Shown here piece by piece: positions 1 through 12,539 of a stretch of DNA of 64,000 nt. The DNA is taken from assembly GCF_964340395.1 (NCBI RefSeq), contig NC_135551.1:30839455-30903454 (forward strand). The letters run 5' to 3'. The position numbers and the translations under genes are program-made. The stretch's first letter is position 1, and each line of letters starts with the position of its first letter. The notes beneath the pieces were generated by a model, which ran no database searches, was not told the DNA's origin, and saw only the letters and a list, made by a program, of their open reading frames with translations. The stretch comes from Glandiceps talaboti (lineage: Eukaryota; Hemichordata; Enteropneusta; Spengelidae).

Positions 1-228
1 ATATAAATGATACATTTATACATTTTATCTCACTGCGAATACAAATCAACATCACTGTCAGATAAAACAAGGAAGATCCAAACACAAACTATGTATTTGT
101 GTTCATACTGAGATAAAATGTAACAGTTCACATGCATGCATGCAATCAGTGCTGTATATTATTTCCATAATTCGTAACAAAATGTTGTGTGAGCTGTTAA
201 AAACATCATTCTGAAAATAGAAGCTCAG

Positions 229-453
229 ACTATAGTCACTCAGATGTGGTAGTAAGATGAGTGCTTACCATATACTTTATTTTTATGTTGTAGGTAATGA
301 AAGATTATAGTCACTCTGATGCGGTAGTAAGATGAGTGCTTACCATATACTTTATTTTTATGTTGTAGGTAATGAAAGATTATAGTCACGCTGATTTGGT
401 AGTAAGATGAGTGTTTATCATATACTTTGTCTTTATGTTGTAGGTAATGAAAG
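229..453 (+). repeat. 75-bp tandem triplication of a TULP4 3' splice site
   Basis: Three 75-bp copies contain the acceptor TTATGTTGTAG followed by GTAATGAAAG, with AG ending at 293, 368 and 443. Only the third leads into the open exon. In copies 1 and 2 the same reading phase gives AAT GAA AGA TTA TAG, an immediate stop. Confidence 0.9.
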
Positions 454-3400
454 ACTACATTGTACTATGATCAGAACTGGAGATGAATCCAGCTCGTCGA
501 GCCCTTATTACACTCTATTCTTAGAGTACTTAGGGGGACTGGTCCCCTTATTAAAGGGTAAACGAATCAGTAAACTGAGACCAGAGTTTGTAATTTATGA
601 TCCAACTATGACAACTAATAAATTAGGTAAGTTCTGTTTAATACTGTAAATAATAATAGTAATAATGTTGGTTTTCATATCACTTTCTCCTACTCTATGC
701 TCAAAGCACTTTACAATTATTACCTGTCATGGATCTATTGCAGCACAGTAGCCCTTATACTTCCTCAACTCCCTGGGGAGCATACAATCCATTGCAGTCT
801 TTATATGCACATAGGATTAAAGCATTCACATTGCATCCGCTATCCTACCAGGTCCCCAATTATACATCAGGGTTACTGAGGTGTCATCATGGTTCAAATG
901 TTGTCCAAGAACTCTGTGTAATATATATGATGATACAAGAACTTGTGCAAATGATTGAAATTAGACTATTTGTCGTTGATCAATTTCTGACATTTAAGTA
1001 ATGTGTTTCACGTGTTATGTGAGTGAAGGTGTCTCACTCATGGTTAATTTCTGACATGTAACTGATGTGTTTGATGTGTTATCTGAGTGAAAGTGTTTCA
1101 TAATGTAAATGTTGTGTTTCAGGTGGTGCTGATGATGATACAACTATTGTCAGTGTATCAAGTAGTAGTTCTAGTAGTAGTTTATCAGAGTCTTCAGACA
1201 GTGACAACGACTCTCCAAAACCATCGCCTAAAAGAAAACATAAAAATCATCAAAAGAAGAAATATAAAGCCAAATTGAAAGAAAGTGGACAAGAATCACC
1301 CAGACTTAAGGAGAAAGGTGTAGACAATCCATATATAGAACAACTACCAGAGGTAAAGTATTAGAATTGTAGTCTTTGATTGTAGTTTAACGTTTATGCT
1401 TTTTAGAAATTTCACATTTTCTTATTAACATTTAACAATAGTGGGTGTTGGTACAGGAGGAAACCGGAGTACCTAGGAAAACCTGCATTGTTTGGTTGGG
1501 TCAGACTGAGCGTCACTCATCTTACATACAGATATGCAGCCAGCGTTAGCTGGGTTTGAACCCAGACTGTAGAAGTAAGAGGCGTATAAGCTAACTGCTC
1601 AGCCACTGACAACCAAGTAAGGGGAGAGGCGTATGAGCTAACTGCTTAGCCACTGACAACCAAGTAAGGGGTGGCGTATGAGCTAACTGCTTAGCCACTG
1701 ACAACCAAGTAAGGGGTGGTGTATGAGCTAACTGCTTGGCCACTGACAACCAAGTAAGGTGAGGTGTATGAGCTACCTGCTTAGCCACTGACAACCAAGT
1801 AAGGGGAGAGGCGTATGAGCTAACTGCTTAGCCACTGACAACCAAGTAAGGGGAGAGGCGTATGAGCTAACTGCTTAGCCACTGACAACCAAGTAAGGGG
1901 AGAGGCATATGAGCTAACTGCTTAGCCACTGACAACCAAGTAAGGGGAGGCGTATGAGCTAACTGCTTAGCCACTGACAACCAAGTAAGGGGTGGCGTAT
2001 GAGCTAACTGCTCAGCCACTGACAAACAACAAGGATATCCTGCAGCTGAGAAATCATTGATGGACTGACTGTTCTTAAAGTCCATATAATTTTGCAGCAT
2101 AGAAAGGGAAAACTACAAATGTGGATTATTTCTCATAAAAAATTAAAGGCTGTTGTTTCGTTCTGTTTATCAATGTAGAAATGTTTACTAAGTCTCTATG
2201 TTGGAGAGGTTTGCTCTGCTAGAAATGTTTACAAAGTCTGTACATTGGAGGTGTTTGCCCAGCTAGATGTGCCTTGTTAGATGGTAGCTATTGCAACCCA
2301 AAGCACCAAGGGTTGTACACCCTAATGTGTTTGTGTGTAAGTGCTTCAACATGTTGTGTATAGCTGACAGACCAAATAAAGAGATTATGTCAACTATATT
2401 TATAAGTACTGTATTACACAATATATAAAACATAAACAATTGAGACAAGTTGGTAGTGCTCCTTGATGAATATTTACAGTTTAACTCATTCACACATACT
2501 TACTGTAGTTTTATTCCAATTTTCAGGACAACAGATTAGTTGAAGTCACCTCCAATATTTGGGGTACAAAATTCAAAATTCATGGAGTAGCCAGCTATTT
2601 ACCAGCGAATCTTGGTGCTATAAATTACAAGACTAGTTTACTACACCTACAGCCTAGACAGATGACAATCATTCTGCCAGAGATCCGCCCTGACATTAAC
2701 AACCAATCAGATATCAATTTTAATGCTAGTTTACTGAGTGATGATGAAGAGGACATTGCAGGTAATGTATTTTGTCATCCCTCTACAATTGTTTCAAATT
2801 TGTATTACATTACAGGAAACATCAAATCAGGTTTATCTCTGCTTTTAGTACTCCTGTATTTGTTACTGCTATCAACTTAGCACCCCAGTAACTTATTCAA
2901 CTTTGAAATCTTGTATAAGAAGCTCTATTCTATTTAACATGTATTCAGCCATGTGGGGGATATGGGAAAACCTGTAGTGACGACATTATTTTTGTCTTGA
3001 CAGTCTTTGTAATTGCTATCTGTGTAATCTTTCATGTAGACCCATTACCACAAAGTGAAACTTCTGCAGAAGTAACAGCTGAGAGCCTAGCAGCAGCAGC
3101 ACCAGTGGCTCCAGTTGGCTCAACCAATCACAGCCCAACTTCACCTATCAGCAGAGATGGATTGACCAATCAGATCAGGAAGTTCAGATTCCAGGATGAC
3201 GATAGTGAGCCTGTGTCTGAGAAGGCAGCCAGTGACAGAGTAGACAGGTGTGGCAAGGAGAACATAGAGTTGAAATCCATGGGTGACTCAATGGAGACTA
3301 GTAATGAAACAGAAGCTGTGGGTGGTTTACCGGGTACCAGTCAGGAAACTGAATATACGGGTAATTCACCAAGTCGTGATAGGTTGAAGTTTGAGAAGCA

Positions 3401-5571
3401 AGGTGCAATTCCTAAATCAAGACGAAATAGCAAAAAGACTGTAGAAGTTTGTACGGAAGTATCAAAAAAGAAAGCACCTGTGGAAGATGTTGATAGTGTT
3501 ATTGCCCACCAATACAGTACTTTTGATGAAGAGCCCATAGATGGTTTAGAAATGAACTTACCACGGTGGGCTGACAGTGCATGTCGATTACTACAAAATG
3601 AACAAGTGTCATCACAGCTAGATGTATCTCCAGATGCTGCATATCTGGCTACATATGGAAGTGATGTCAATCACTTAAGTAATATTATTATTGATCCTTT
3701 AGCTAAAAGGCCTGTGACATTGATCGATAATGGTAACCATATGGCTGAAAAACCTTCACATAGAGACTTAGTGAAGAAAGAAAATAGTTCACTAAGTTGT
3801 GATAGTGGACAGTCAAACAGATCACATGGTTCTAAAGAGAGGGCTGCTGGGAAACAAGAACAGTCTTCAGGTGATATCAACAAGTCAAGGGTATCAAAAC
3901 CTAAGACTGGACTGCCATTACCTGCTGAGCAGAACAGACCTATTAAAACAACAAATGATGTATCAATCGGTAAAAGTAAACGTGAAGACCAAGTTGTAAG
4001 GAGTAAAGTATTGTACAAGGTCAAGAGTACTAAGGTTGCTGACAGCTCTGATAGTGATGGAGAGGCAGCCAGTAGTGATGAGTCACCACTCACCAGTAGG
4101 TCTCGTAGAAAGATGAAAAAACTGTGGAATGAGAGCTACCAGAATAGAGTGTTTGTAATGCATAACAAAGCTCCACTTTGGAATGAAAATACACAAGTTT
4201 ACCAGCTGGACTTTGGAGGAAGAGTGACACAGGAATCAGCCAAGAACTTTCAGATTGAACTTCATGGCAAGCAGGTGAGCTAGACTATGACTAAACTAAG
4301 ATACAAGGTGTATAGACCCTATTACTTAATCACCTAATGCCATAGATATTTGCCTGTGATTTTATGATGCAAAGTAGTATTATACACTTACGATACACTT
4401 GTAGGACTTCAGTCAGACCTCTCCATACAGTACACTTGTAGGACTTCAGTCATCACCACTCCATACAGTACACATGTAGGACTTCAGTGATCACCACTCC
4501 ATACAATACACATGTAGGACTTCAGTCATCACCACTCCATACACTACACTTGTAGGGCTTCAGTCATCACCACTCCATACAGTACACTTGTAGGGCTTCA
4601 GTTATCACCACTCCATACCGTACACTTGTAGGGCTTCAGTCATCACCACTCCATATAGTACACTTGTAGGGCTTCAGTCATCACCACTCCATACAGTACA
4701 CTTGTAGGGCTTCAGTAATCACCATTCCATAGAGTACACTTGTAGGACTTCAGGCATCACCACTCCATAGGGTACACTTGTAGGACTTCAGTCATCACTA
4801 CTCCATACAGTACACTTGTAGGACTTCAGTCATCTCCACTCCATACAGTACACTTGTAGGGCTTCAGTCATCACCATGCCATACAGTACACTTGTAGGGC
4901 TTCAGTCATCACCACTCCATACAGTACACTTGTAGGGCTTCAGTCATCACCATGCCATACAGTACACTTGTAGGACTTCAGTCATCTCCACTCCATACAG
5001 TACACTTGTAGGGCTTCAGTCATCACCATGCCATACAGTACACTTGTAGGGCTTCAGTCATCACCACTCCATACAGTACACTTGTAGGACTTCAGTTATC
5101 ACCATTCCATACAGTACACTTGTAGGGCTTCAGCCATCACCATTCCATACACTACACTTTAGGGCTTCAGTCATCACTACTCCATACAGTACACTTGTAG
5201 GGCTTCAGTCATCACCACTCCATACAGTACACTTGTAGGACTTCAATCATCACCATTCCATACAGTACACTTGTAGGGCTTCAGTCATCACCACTCCATA
5301 CACTACACTTTAGGGCTTCAGTCATCACTACTCCATACACTACACTTGTAGGATTTCAGTCATCACTACTCCATACAGTACACTTAAAGGGCTTCAAAAG
5401 TAATACAAACTTGTCACAACTTGCTGAAATAAGTATTCTCTTCCTTATATACAGGTGATGCAGTTTGGACGTATTGATGGTATGGCATACACACTGGATT
5501 TTCAATACCCTTTCTCAACACTTCAAGCATTTGCAGTGGCATTGGCAAATGTTACTCAGAGATTGAAGTGA
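444..5571 (+). CDS. TULP4: TULP4, tubby-like protein 4 (3' five exons; 5' end outside window)
   Basis: Exons 444-626, 1123-1352, 2527-2761, 3040-4274 and 5455-5571 (stop TGA 5569-5571) join in phase through GT-AG introns, giving about 666 codons. The first exon has the TULP4-type stretch LEYLGGLVPLLKGKRISKL. The third has the first half of the tubby domain (NIWGTKFKIHG, HLQPRQMTIILPEIRPD). The 1,235-bp exon encodes a Ser/Asp/Lys-rich disordered insertion of roughly 360 residues and then tubby motifs APLWNE, QVYQLDFGGRVTQESAKNFQ. The last exon gives VMQFGRIDG and ends ALANVTQRLK. A split tubby domain with this C-terminus is characteristic of TULP4 rather than TUB or TULP1-3. Vertebrate TULP4 has N-terminal WD repeats and a SOCS box and is thought to be a cullin-RING ligase substrate receptor; that part would lie upstream of base 1. 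Confidence 0.93.
1441..1617 (-). mobile_element. tRNA-derived SINE, copy 1
   Basis: Read on the minus strand this has a pol III A box (GTGGCTGAGCAGTTAGC, about 1585-1605) and a B box (GGGTTCAAACCC, about 1552-1563) at tRNA-like spacing. A body follows with a GGTACTCCGGTTTCCTCC-like stretch. The same arrangement recurs at 51965-52205, which supports a dispersed SINE family. It lies in a TULP4 intron, antisense to the gene. No clear target-site duplication was identified. Confidence 0.75.
1585..2033 (-). repeat. 45-47-bp minisatellite derived from the SINE A-box head
   Basis: About ten tandem units with GAGCTAACTGCTTAGCCACT at starts near 1635, 1680, 1725 and 1770 and onward (spacing 45-47). 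Each unit contains the SINE A-box region but no B box. The array directly continues the 5' end of the minus-strand SINE at 1441-1617. Confidence 0.85.
4386..5398. repeat. 38-bp minisatellite, about 26 copies, in the last TULP4 intron
   Basis: Contiguous units of 38 bp built on CACTTGTAGGGCTTCAGTCA and CACCACTCCATACAGTA, with scattered substitutions. It fills almost all of the 1,180-bp intron 4275-5454, ending about 55 bp before the final acceptor. Confidence 0.95.
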
Positions 5572-6097
5572 TGGAAGAAGTTTACCTGTTACCACCGCAA
5601 CTGAAATGACACAAATGTTGGCCAGGATTTCTGTTGAATATGGTCTTGGATGAGAATTCTCCATCAAATTCAGTCTTTGGTCAGAGTTCTCTATGAAATT
5701 CAATCCCATTAGGTACATGTGTATGTATTTCTGTCAACATTGAAGAGACCATCTCGTCATCTGGATATAAAGAGTCCAAACTAAAATTAGAGTTTGATAT
5801 GCAAGAGTGGTCTTATTGTGCTGCCAAATGAAGAAAAGATTGCTGATTGTGCTTACAATCCAAGGAAAGACAGCTCATTTTGCCAACAATCCAAGGAAAA
5901 GTTGTCCACATTGTTTAAAACAATCCATGGAAAACCGGCCCAAAGTATGCTGTGACAGTTCAAGGAAAGACTGTTCGCTGTGCTTACAATCCAAGGAGAA
6001 GTTGCCCACATTGTGCTGACAATCCATGGAAAAACTGCCCAAAGTATGCTGTCAATTGAAAGAAAAAGATGTTTAGGAGAGCCCTTGCAAAAAGTAC

Positions 6098-6325
6098 CCT
6101 CATTGTCATAAAATCTTGACACACAGACTGCCATCAACAAGTATATACCATGTAATAAGTAAAACACTGCCCTCATTATTCATAAAATCTTGACACACAG
6201 ACTGCCATCAATAAGTATATACCATGTAATAAGTAAAACACTGCCCTCATTGTTCATAAAATCTTGGCACACAGACTGCCATCAATAAGTATATACCATT
6301 TATGTAATAAGTAAAACACTGCACT
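6098..6325. repeat. 74-bp tandem repeat, 3 copies
   Basis: Three near-identical units containing AAAATCTTGACACACAGACT and ATATACCATGTAATAAGTAA. The last copy has small indels. Located in the presumed TULP4 3'UTR. Confidence 0.85.
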
Positions 6326-6686
6326 GCCATTTGTCAATTTTAAGCCTAACTTGAAGTGACACCACAGTTACGCCTGGCTGTTGCCTAGTAACAAGACTCC
6401 TTATGTCATTATTCCTATCTTATAACAAGACTCCCTAAGTCCTTTGTATTTTCTACCAATTGATATGATAACTTTCAATGTCTTTCGTCTTCCCTGTCAA
6501 GACTCCTCATGTACTAGTATTTCTTACTGGTTACCATAGATACAACATGTGTGTGGATGTGATACAGTATGTTGCATTTTACCATAGATACTGCTATACG
6601 GTCATTTGCATTGTACCATATACACAGAGTGTGTTTTGATGTGATGCAGTGTGTTCTATTGTACCATAGTATAGTTAGTGTGAGTC

Positions 6687-6691
<5 letters not shown>

Positions 6692-6742
<51 letters not shown>

Positions 6743-6767
6743 TGTGTCTGTGTCTGTGTGTGTGTCT

Positions 6768-6807
<40 letters not shown>

Positions 6808-6879
6808 ATGTGATGCAGTGTGTTCTATTGTACCATAGTATAGTTAGTGTGAGTCACTCTGTGTGTGTGTGTGTGTGTC

Positions 6880-6948
<69 letters not shown>
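6692..6948. repeat. Duplicated (TG)n microsatellites
   Basis: Two long TG runs (about 6692-6807 and 6862-6948, with TCTG interruptions). The unique flank GATGTGATGCAGTGTGTTCT recurs after each run and also near 6638, so the flank and microsatellite were duplicated together. The open frames across it are dinucleotide artefacts. Confidence 0.95.
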
Positions 6949-8581
6949 ATGTGATGCAGTGTGTTCTTTTCTTTTTTGACAAAACAAAGCCGCCCACACT
7001 GGCATATTTTGATATATACTGCATGTACATTGATGACCATGTGTATTGAGTGCATATTTTAGGTTCAATTCTAATTCATTACTTTATCCTCATTTCTGAC
7101 ATTGACAGTTGGTGAGATTGTCAAGTCTTAGATGCTATTGTTCATGTTGTATATTCAATAGAAGCACATGTACATGACATGATTTGTTATTGAAATGGTA
7201 GACGTCACTTACTAAAACCTGTCATGTTGATTATTACTGATATCACTTTGTCAGAGATGCTTAGATGTGAACATTCAGACTTTTATATGATATAGAAATG
7301 AACACAGGTAAGTGTAACAGTATTGTCGCTAAATTGTCTATACTCTGTGATGTGATGTGATCATAATAAACAGCGCCATCTATCATAGAGAAAACAAAAC
7401 TGATTTTGCGGTCAAAAGCTCTTGGCTTATCAAAAGTATGTTGTGTATATAGGTTAACATTTATGTACTCCCATTGAGATATAATATTAGCATCTTGCTA
7501 TATTACCTGCCGCTTGCACTGCATTGACTACTTGTCAAAACTTGGGTTTCCCAGGCCATCATTGAGTCTATAAAACATTGTAAATTTACAAAGTTATCAA
7601 CTTTTGTCATGAAAATTTCTCATTGCTGTCATTTTAGAAACCTCATCAATGAAATGAAATTTAGGTGTTTCAGTGTTGTGTTATTTTCATGTTTTTGTGT
7701 AGTGGTGGTTGATCATGAACTTTTACTGTTATTTATAAAAAGTTATAAATTCCTGTAGTGGTCTATACACTACATCGCAGACAAGGAAGAACCCCCTTGT
7801 CTGTGACTACATGTACCGTAAAGATATTAATGTAGGTAAATTTGACCTGATTTTTTTGTATAGATTTGCAACTTTTTGTACCTGATCCAGTCATGTAGAT
7901 TTGTGATGTCGGAGGAACATGTTTACAATTGTGATATTCATTGAAATATACCGATTATGGTAGTCTTAGCTCTGACCTGTAAGATATGCATTTTTGAGTA
8001 TTTTAGCAAAATGTATTTTATTATATTTGTTTTAGAATTTGATGCCTTAGCATTGCTGTTACATCATAGAATTATGAAATCTTGGTGTACAAGTAAGGCA
8101 ACATCAATTTAATTCTTTGTTTATCATCCGTGTGCTGATCGGATTTTAGGTAGATTTTGAAAAAAAGACACCCAAATTTTGTTTTCCTGAAAAGGACGTA
8201 TTTTATACTATTGTGAAAGGACAAACCATACAAATATCATCAGAATAACTCCACATATTTCTAAATAGTTGTTTAAGACAATCAAACTTTGGATTTTGAC
8301 ATTAATATTTCACCAGAATAGTAAGGTTAGATACTAAGAGAAAATGAATCAACAGAAAAGTGAATTTTACATGACATGCCTAGCATTGTGGGTTTTAATG
8401 TGTTTGTTTTTCCCCCCTGTCTACTTGGTAGGTTTTTGGGAATTCAAGGATGACAAACAAAGTATTTAATTGATGGAACCTTACTAAATGTCAGAAAGTA
8501 AAATGATAATACAATGCGGCACTGAGTCCAGTGCTCAGTATCACAAACATTATCATTAGTCACCAGGAGGCATAGTTTTGC

Positions 8582-8657
8582 TGCTAGACGTTCGTACTTT
8601 CTTCAGATACAATAAGCGAACGAAGTTCGCAGTGAGGGCTTGCCCGAACGTCTAGCA
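8582..8657. mobile_element. Small fold-back element (candidate MITE)
   Basis: Perfect 13-bp inverted arms TGCTAGACGTTCG (8582-8594) and CGAACGTCTAGCA (8645-8657) enclose about 50 bp. Inside is a second palindrome, GCGAACGAAGTTCGC. No target-site duplication is evident and no second copy was seen in the window. Confidence 0.5.
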
Positions 8658-10113
8658 AATGTCATTTTCAGACTTCACATTCCATTGAGATGACATATGG
8701 CTGTGGGTTGGACCATGTATGCATATATATGTTAATATATTCAATAACCTATGACCTCTATAATGCTAATGCTCTTTAATACTAATGTCCAATATCACGT
8801 GATGATAACAAATTACTAACTATTATGTGTTATCAGTTTATGGTAATTGTGAGTTTGATGAGTGTGTTGACGTTGTCATTCACACATTTCAGTTAAGGCA
8901 TTGGTGGCTATTTTTACAAGCCCCTCCTTAAGCTGAATATGCATGAAAAAATTAGCTATTGTCCTCTGTTTGTGCTTGTCGCTAATTTTGTTCTCTGATT
9001 GGCAGTTATTTATATCCCTGACATTTGCTGATGTTCCATCCTCGATAGCGATGTGCGGTCGTGTGTCGTATTGTATCGGAAGAACATCCTAGGTCTAGCA
9101 GATAGACTACAGGAGGCATTGCCAAAGGGTTGCCATAGGAATGAATTCCATCCCTCCATTCATACATAGACAGATTTGGTGCATGTGAATGTCACATAAG
9201 CTTGTCATACAGAAACGTTTGTCTGTAAAACTGGTCTTATGATGACCTTTAACCCCAAGCGCAATCATTAGCCATTTTTTGCGTATCACAGACATTTTGT
9301 CGTCAAAAGGAAGGATGATTTCTTTCAAATCTTTGGCATAGTCTTAGACATATACAAATGAATTTTTTGTTCTTATCACAGAAGTAATTTTTTTCTAAAA
9401 AGCATGTTTACACCTACATTATCTGAAAAGTCTTTGCTGTTGATATTGTTAGATTTTACCTTGACCTTCAAGGTTAAATGTCAAAATCAAGGCTTTTGTT
9501 TTTAAATTTTAGAGACATTTTGTCGTAAGTTAAGTGACATTCATAATCTTTTAAATATTTTGTTTGGCTGTAAGATAAAAACTTGGTCTTATAAAATGAG
9601 TAATTTTGGTGCTATGATCATTTTTAGTAAATTGGGGTCATATTTTATTCTAAAGGCCAATTGAAGAGACACAATTCAAGTAATTTCCCTAAACTAACGA
9701 ATATGATCTTTGTAGTGAAAAGTGTTCCCTTGACTCTGACCTAGACCTTGGGGGTCAAATGCCAAGTTTGTGCCTATTCTGTGTTTTAACAATGATAAAC
9801 ATTGTATAAATGATAGTACCACATACTATATTTTTGTTCTTGTACTTGTCGTGATGGTCATTTTTACCTTCAAAGTTCAAGGTGACTGCCAAAATCAAGC
9901 TATTTTTTGTATACCATAGAAACTGTGTGACATGGAAGATATTACATAACATTTATTAAAAGGGGAATACCACAACAGGAAATAAGTTATCTTCATAAAG
10001 TATTGGTTCTGGAGAATTATTTCATGATTTCACATCACACAAATATAGCCTGAGTGCCAAGAAACACCAAATTGAAACTCTTTATATATAAACAACTCTA
10101 TTGTTCCTTCTGT

Positions 10114-10225
10114 GTTGCACCATTGTGTCATGGGTATTAGTGTTGGACCGTTGCGCCATGGGTATTAGTGTTGCACCATTGCCTCTTGGGTATTAGTGTT
10201 GCACCATTGCCTCATGGGTATTAGC
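10114..10225. repeat. 28-bp tandem repeat, 4 copies
   Basis: Units of GTTGCACCATTGCCTC plus ATGGGTATTAGT with a few substitutions, spaced 28 bp. Confidence 0.85.
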
Positions 10226-10730
10226 AGATGTGAACATTAAAAGAACAGTAGATGTCCGGTGAAGAAGTGTTTCCACTTTGGTCTTTCTTGGCAATAAAGT
10301 GAAATTTATGTGAAGTGAAATCATGAAATGACTCTCAAGAACCCAAAGTCTATAAAAAATACCTTTATTTCCTGGACTGGTGTTTCCCTATAAGTATTAA
10401 TCTATGACTGAAAGAGATTAAAAGTACCTTTCCTGACAGTTGTCGTTGAGGGCAGTGTCCTTCACAAAGACCTGTTACATCCTTGTTCAGGATAATTTAT
10501 TATGAATGTATAATTTTGCATGCTAGTGAACAAAAAGATATTCTATAATTTGTAAATGTGATTTCTAATGGAATTGGTTATATTATCAACAATAGCCAAT
10601 TAGAAAGAGTATTTATATACTTGTGTATATATAAAATGATTGGTTCATTTGTTTGTTTTGATATTTTGTTAATTATGTGAATGTGTGCCAACCTGTCATT
10701 ACTTTCCTTGTATATTGTAGTAATACATTA

Positions 10731-11120
10731 TTGAACCCAGCATTACACTTGTAGACATGAAATGATATGTGCATAGAACCCAGTAAGGTTGCCATATGGT
10801 GATAGACATTATTCAGATTACCTGGCGTATGAACCCAGTAACATCATCTTTGACAAGAAATGATAAAGATACACTATTCAGATTACCTATTGTATAGAAC
10901 CCAGTAAGGTTGTCATATGGTGATATACATTATTCAGATTACCTGGCGTATGAACCCAGTAACATCATCTTTGACAAGAAATGATAAAGATACACTATTC
11001 AGATTACCTATTGTATAGAACCCAGTAAGGTTGTCTTTGACAAAAAATGATGATGTGCACTATTCAGATTACAGGGCACATAGAACCCCCCCAAGAAAGT
11101 CTTTGGCATACTATTCAGAT
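10731..11120. repeat. About 119-bp higher-order tandem repeat
   Basis: GAACCCAGTAAGGTTG recurs near 10779, 10898 and 11018. Within each unit a related half begins GAACCCAGTAACATCATC, and TATTCAGATTACC follows both halves. This suggests a roughly 60-bp ancestral unit that became a dimer and was then amplified. Confidence 0.75.
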
Positions 11121-11870
11121 CACAGGGTGAATATCATATTCATGAATGTGAAATTGTGCTATACAACTCATCTTTGCTATACCATACAATGCAGTAATTA
11201 ATTTCTTCAAGTCATGTTGGAATAAGTGTATTTGAAGTAAATAATAAACAATCTGTAGTGATAGGATAAGAAGAAAAATTACACAACACTGAACTTGAAA
11301 ACATAATTAGTCCACAAGGTTACAAACCTTGCATTTATTATCATGTGGCTATAGTATGGTCATGTGACAGTCATGTGGGTATCACATGACTCAATTATTC
11401 AATTAGTTGGTAGCTATTGTTATCAAGTGCGGGATAGTTGCAATATATTTACCACCTTTCTTCTAGTCCATTATTTATTGTCTTTTTAATGTTGTGAATT
11501 TTCCTTACATAAACAATGTATGTTATTTTTTTGAAACCGTGTTTTTAATGTAATATTTATGGTATACGTTGTAAGTCTGTGAAATTTGAAATAAATTATG
11601 ATATTGCAAAATGAATGCATTAATACTGTTGATTTGAAGAAAGCTGATTGATATTATCAGATTTTGTTGTGAAAGTGAAACCAATTGGACCAAATAAATA
11701 AATTTCAAGGGACACTGCCATTAAGAATAGTATAGAAACTATATGTATGGGCTTATTTTTTTACCATCTATCTCTCTATGTTTGAGAAGAAGAAAACATG
11801 TAAGGTTCCTAGACTACATTGAGAATGATTATGCCTCGGTGTGCATTTATCCAGTTACTTGGTGAAGGAA

Positions 11871-11906
11871 GGTGGGTGGGTGGGTGGGTGGGTGGGTGGG
11901 TGGGTG
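11871..11906 (+). repeat. (GGGT)n tract, strong G-quadruplex motif
   Basis: About nine consecutive GGGT units followed shortly by TTGGGGGGAGGG. Four or more G3 tracts with 1-nt loops is the strongest class of predicted G-quadruplex. It lies between TULP4 and the zinc-finger gene. Confidence 0.85.
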
Positions 11907-12539
11907 TTTGTTGGGGGGAGGGATGTTCTTTCTGATACATTTTAAAAGTAAACATATTTCAGCTGAATCACTGTCAACATGATCACGTGATCACGTTGGC
12001 CTTTACTGCGATGTGATCCAGACTTATACAAAATATGTTGTTTAGACCCAGAGAGAGATTTCCTATACAAATGGTTTTAAAATGTAGTGCATGGATGTTT
12101 TGTGAAGAGAAACTAACCAGTTTCTCATCTAGTCCCATTGTTGATATTGAAAAAAAAGGCAACATCAAATGAACAGTAAAACTGTACATAGAAGTTAAGA
12201 ATGGACAAAGAACTTAAAGAGAGGAATATCCTGTAGATGTCGATATACACTCCCTAATACATATCCATGCACAAATCAACACCATCCAATAATAATACGT
12301 GGAAATGGACACACCCACTTTTTGAGCGTTCCATAGTTGCCAAGACGTAAAACTACATTCAGTGGAGCTCTGAATATTGAACGTTCCGCAGAAAACCCAA
12401 TAGTATTTCTTCACATGTATGATTAAACCAAATTTTGACGTTAGATAACCTGGAAAAAATGTGTGTTTTTCACAGTGTAAATATTTGTTGAATTTTGCTT
12501 CTAAAATCTCACTCTTATTTATTTTTTTGTGGGATTACT

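Larger units (their letters stand above)
5572..11720 (+). other. TULP4 3'UTR and downstream non-coding sequence
   Basis: No exon with splice support is visible. Candidate poly(A) hexamers AATAAA lie at 7365-7370, 11590-11595 and 11693-11698. Vertebrate TULP4 has a very long 3'UTR, so much of this stretch could be transcribed; that is inference. It holds degenerate repeats at 5850-6050, a triplicated 74-bp unit, TG microsatellites, a fold-back element at 8582-8657, and repeats at 10114 and 10731-11120. Confidence 0.45.

Noticed and set aside
1585-1617. Functional tRNA gene
   Set aside because: A and B boxes are present but the acceptor stem and anticodon arm do not fold convincingly, and a second copy shares the non-tRNA body. 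SINE is the better call.
3341-4093. Minus-strand frames of 109 and 140 codons
   Set aside because: They overlap the well-supported TULP4 exon on the opposite strand and show no recognisable domain.
4386-5398. Regular direct repeats resembling a CRISPR array
   Set aside because: Units are contiguous with no unique spacers, and they sit in an intron of an animal gene. It is a minisatellite.
6569-7068. Long frames of alternating Cys-Val or Thr-His
   Set aside because: Produced by translating TG/CA microsatellites. No splice sites or homology.
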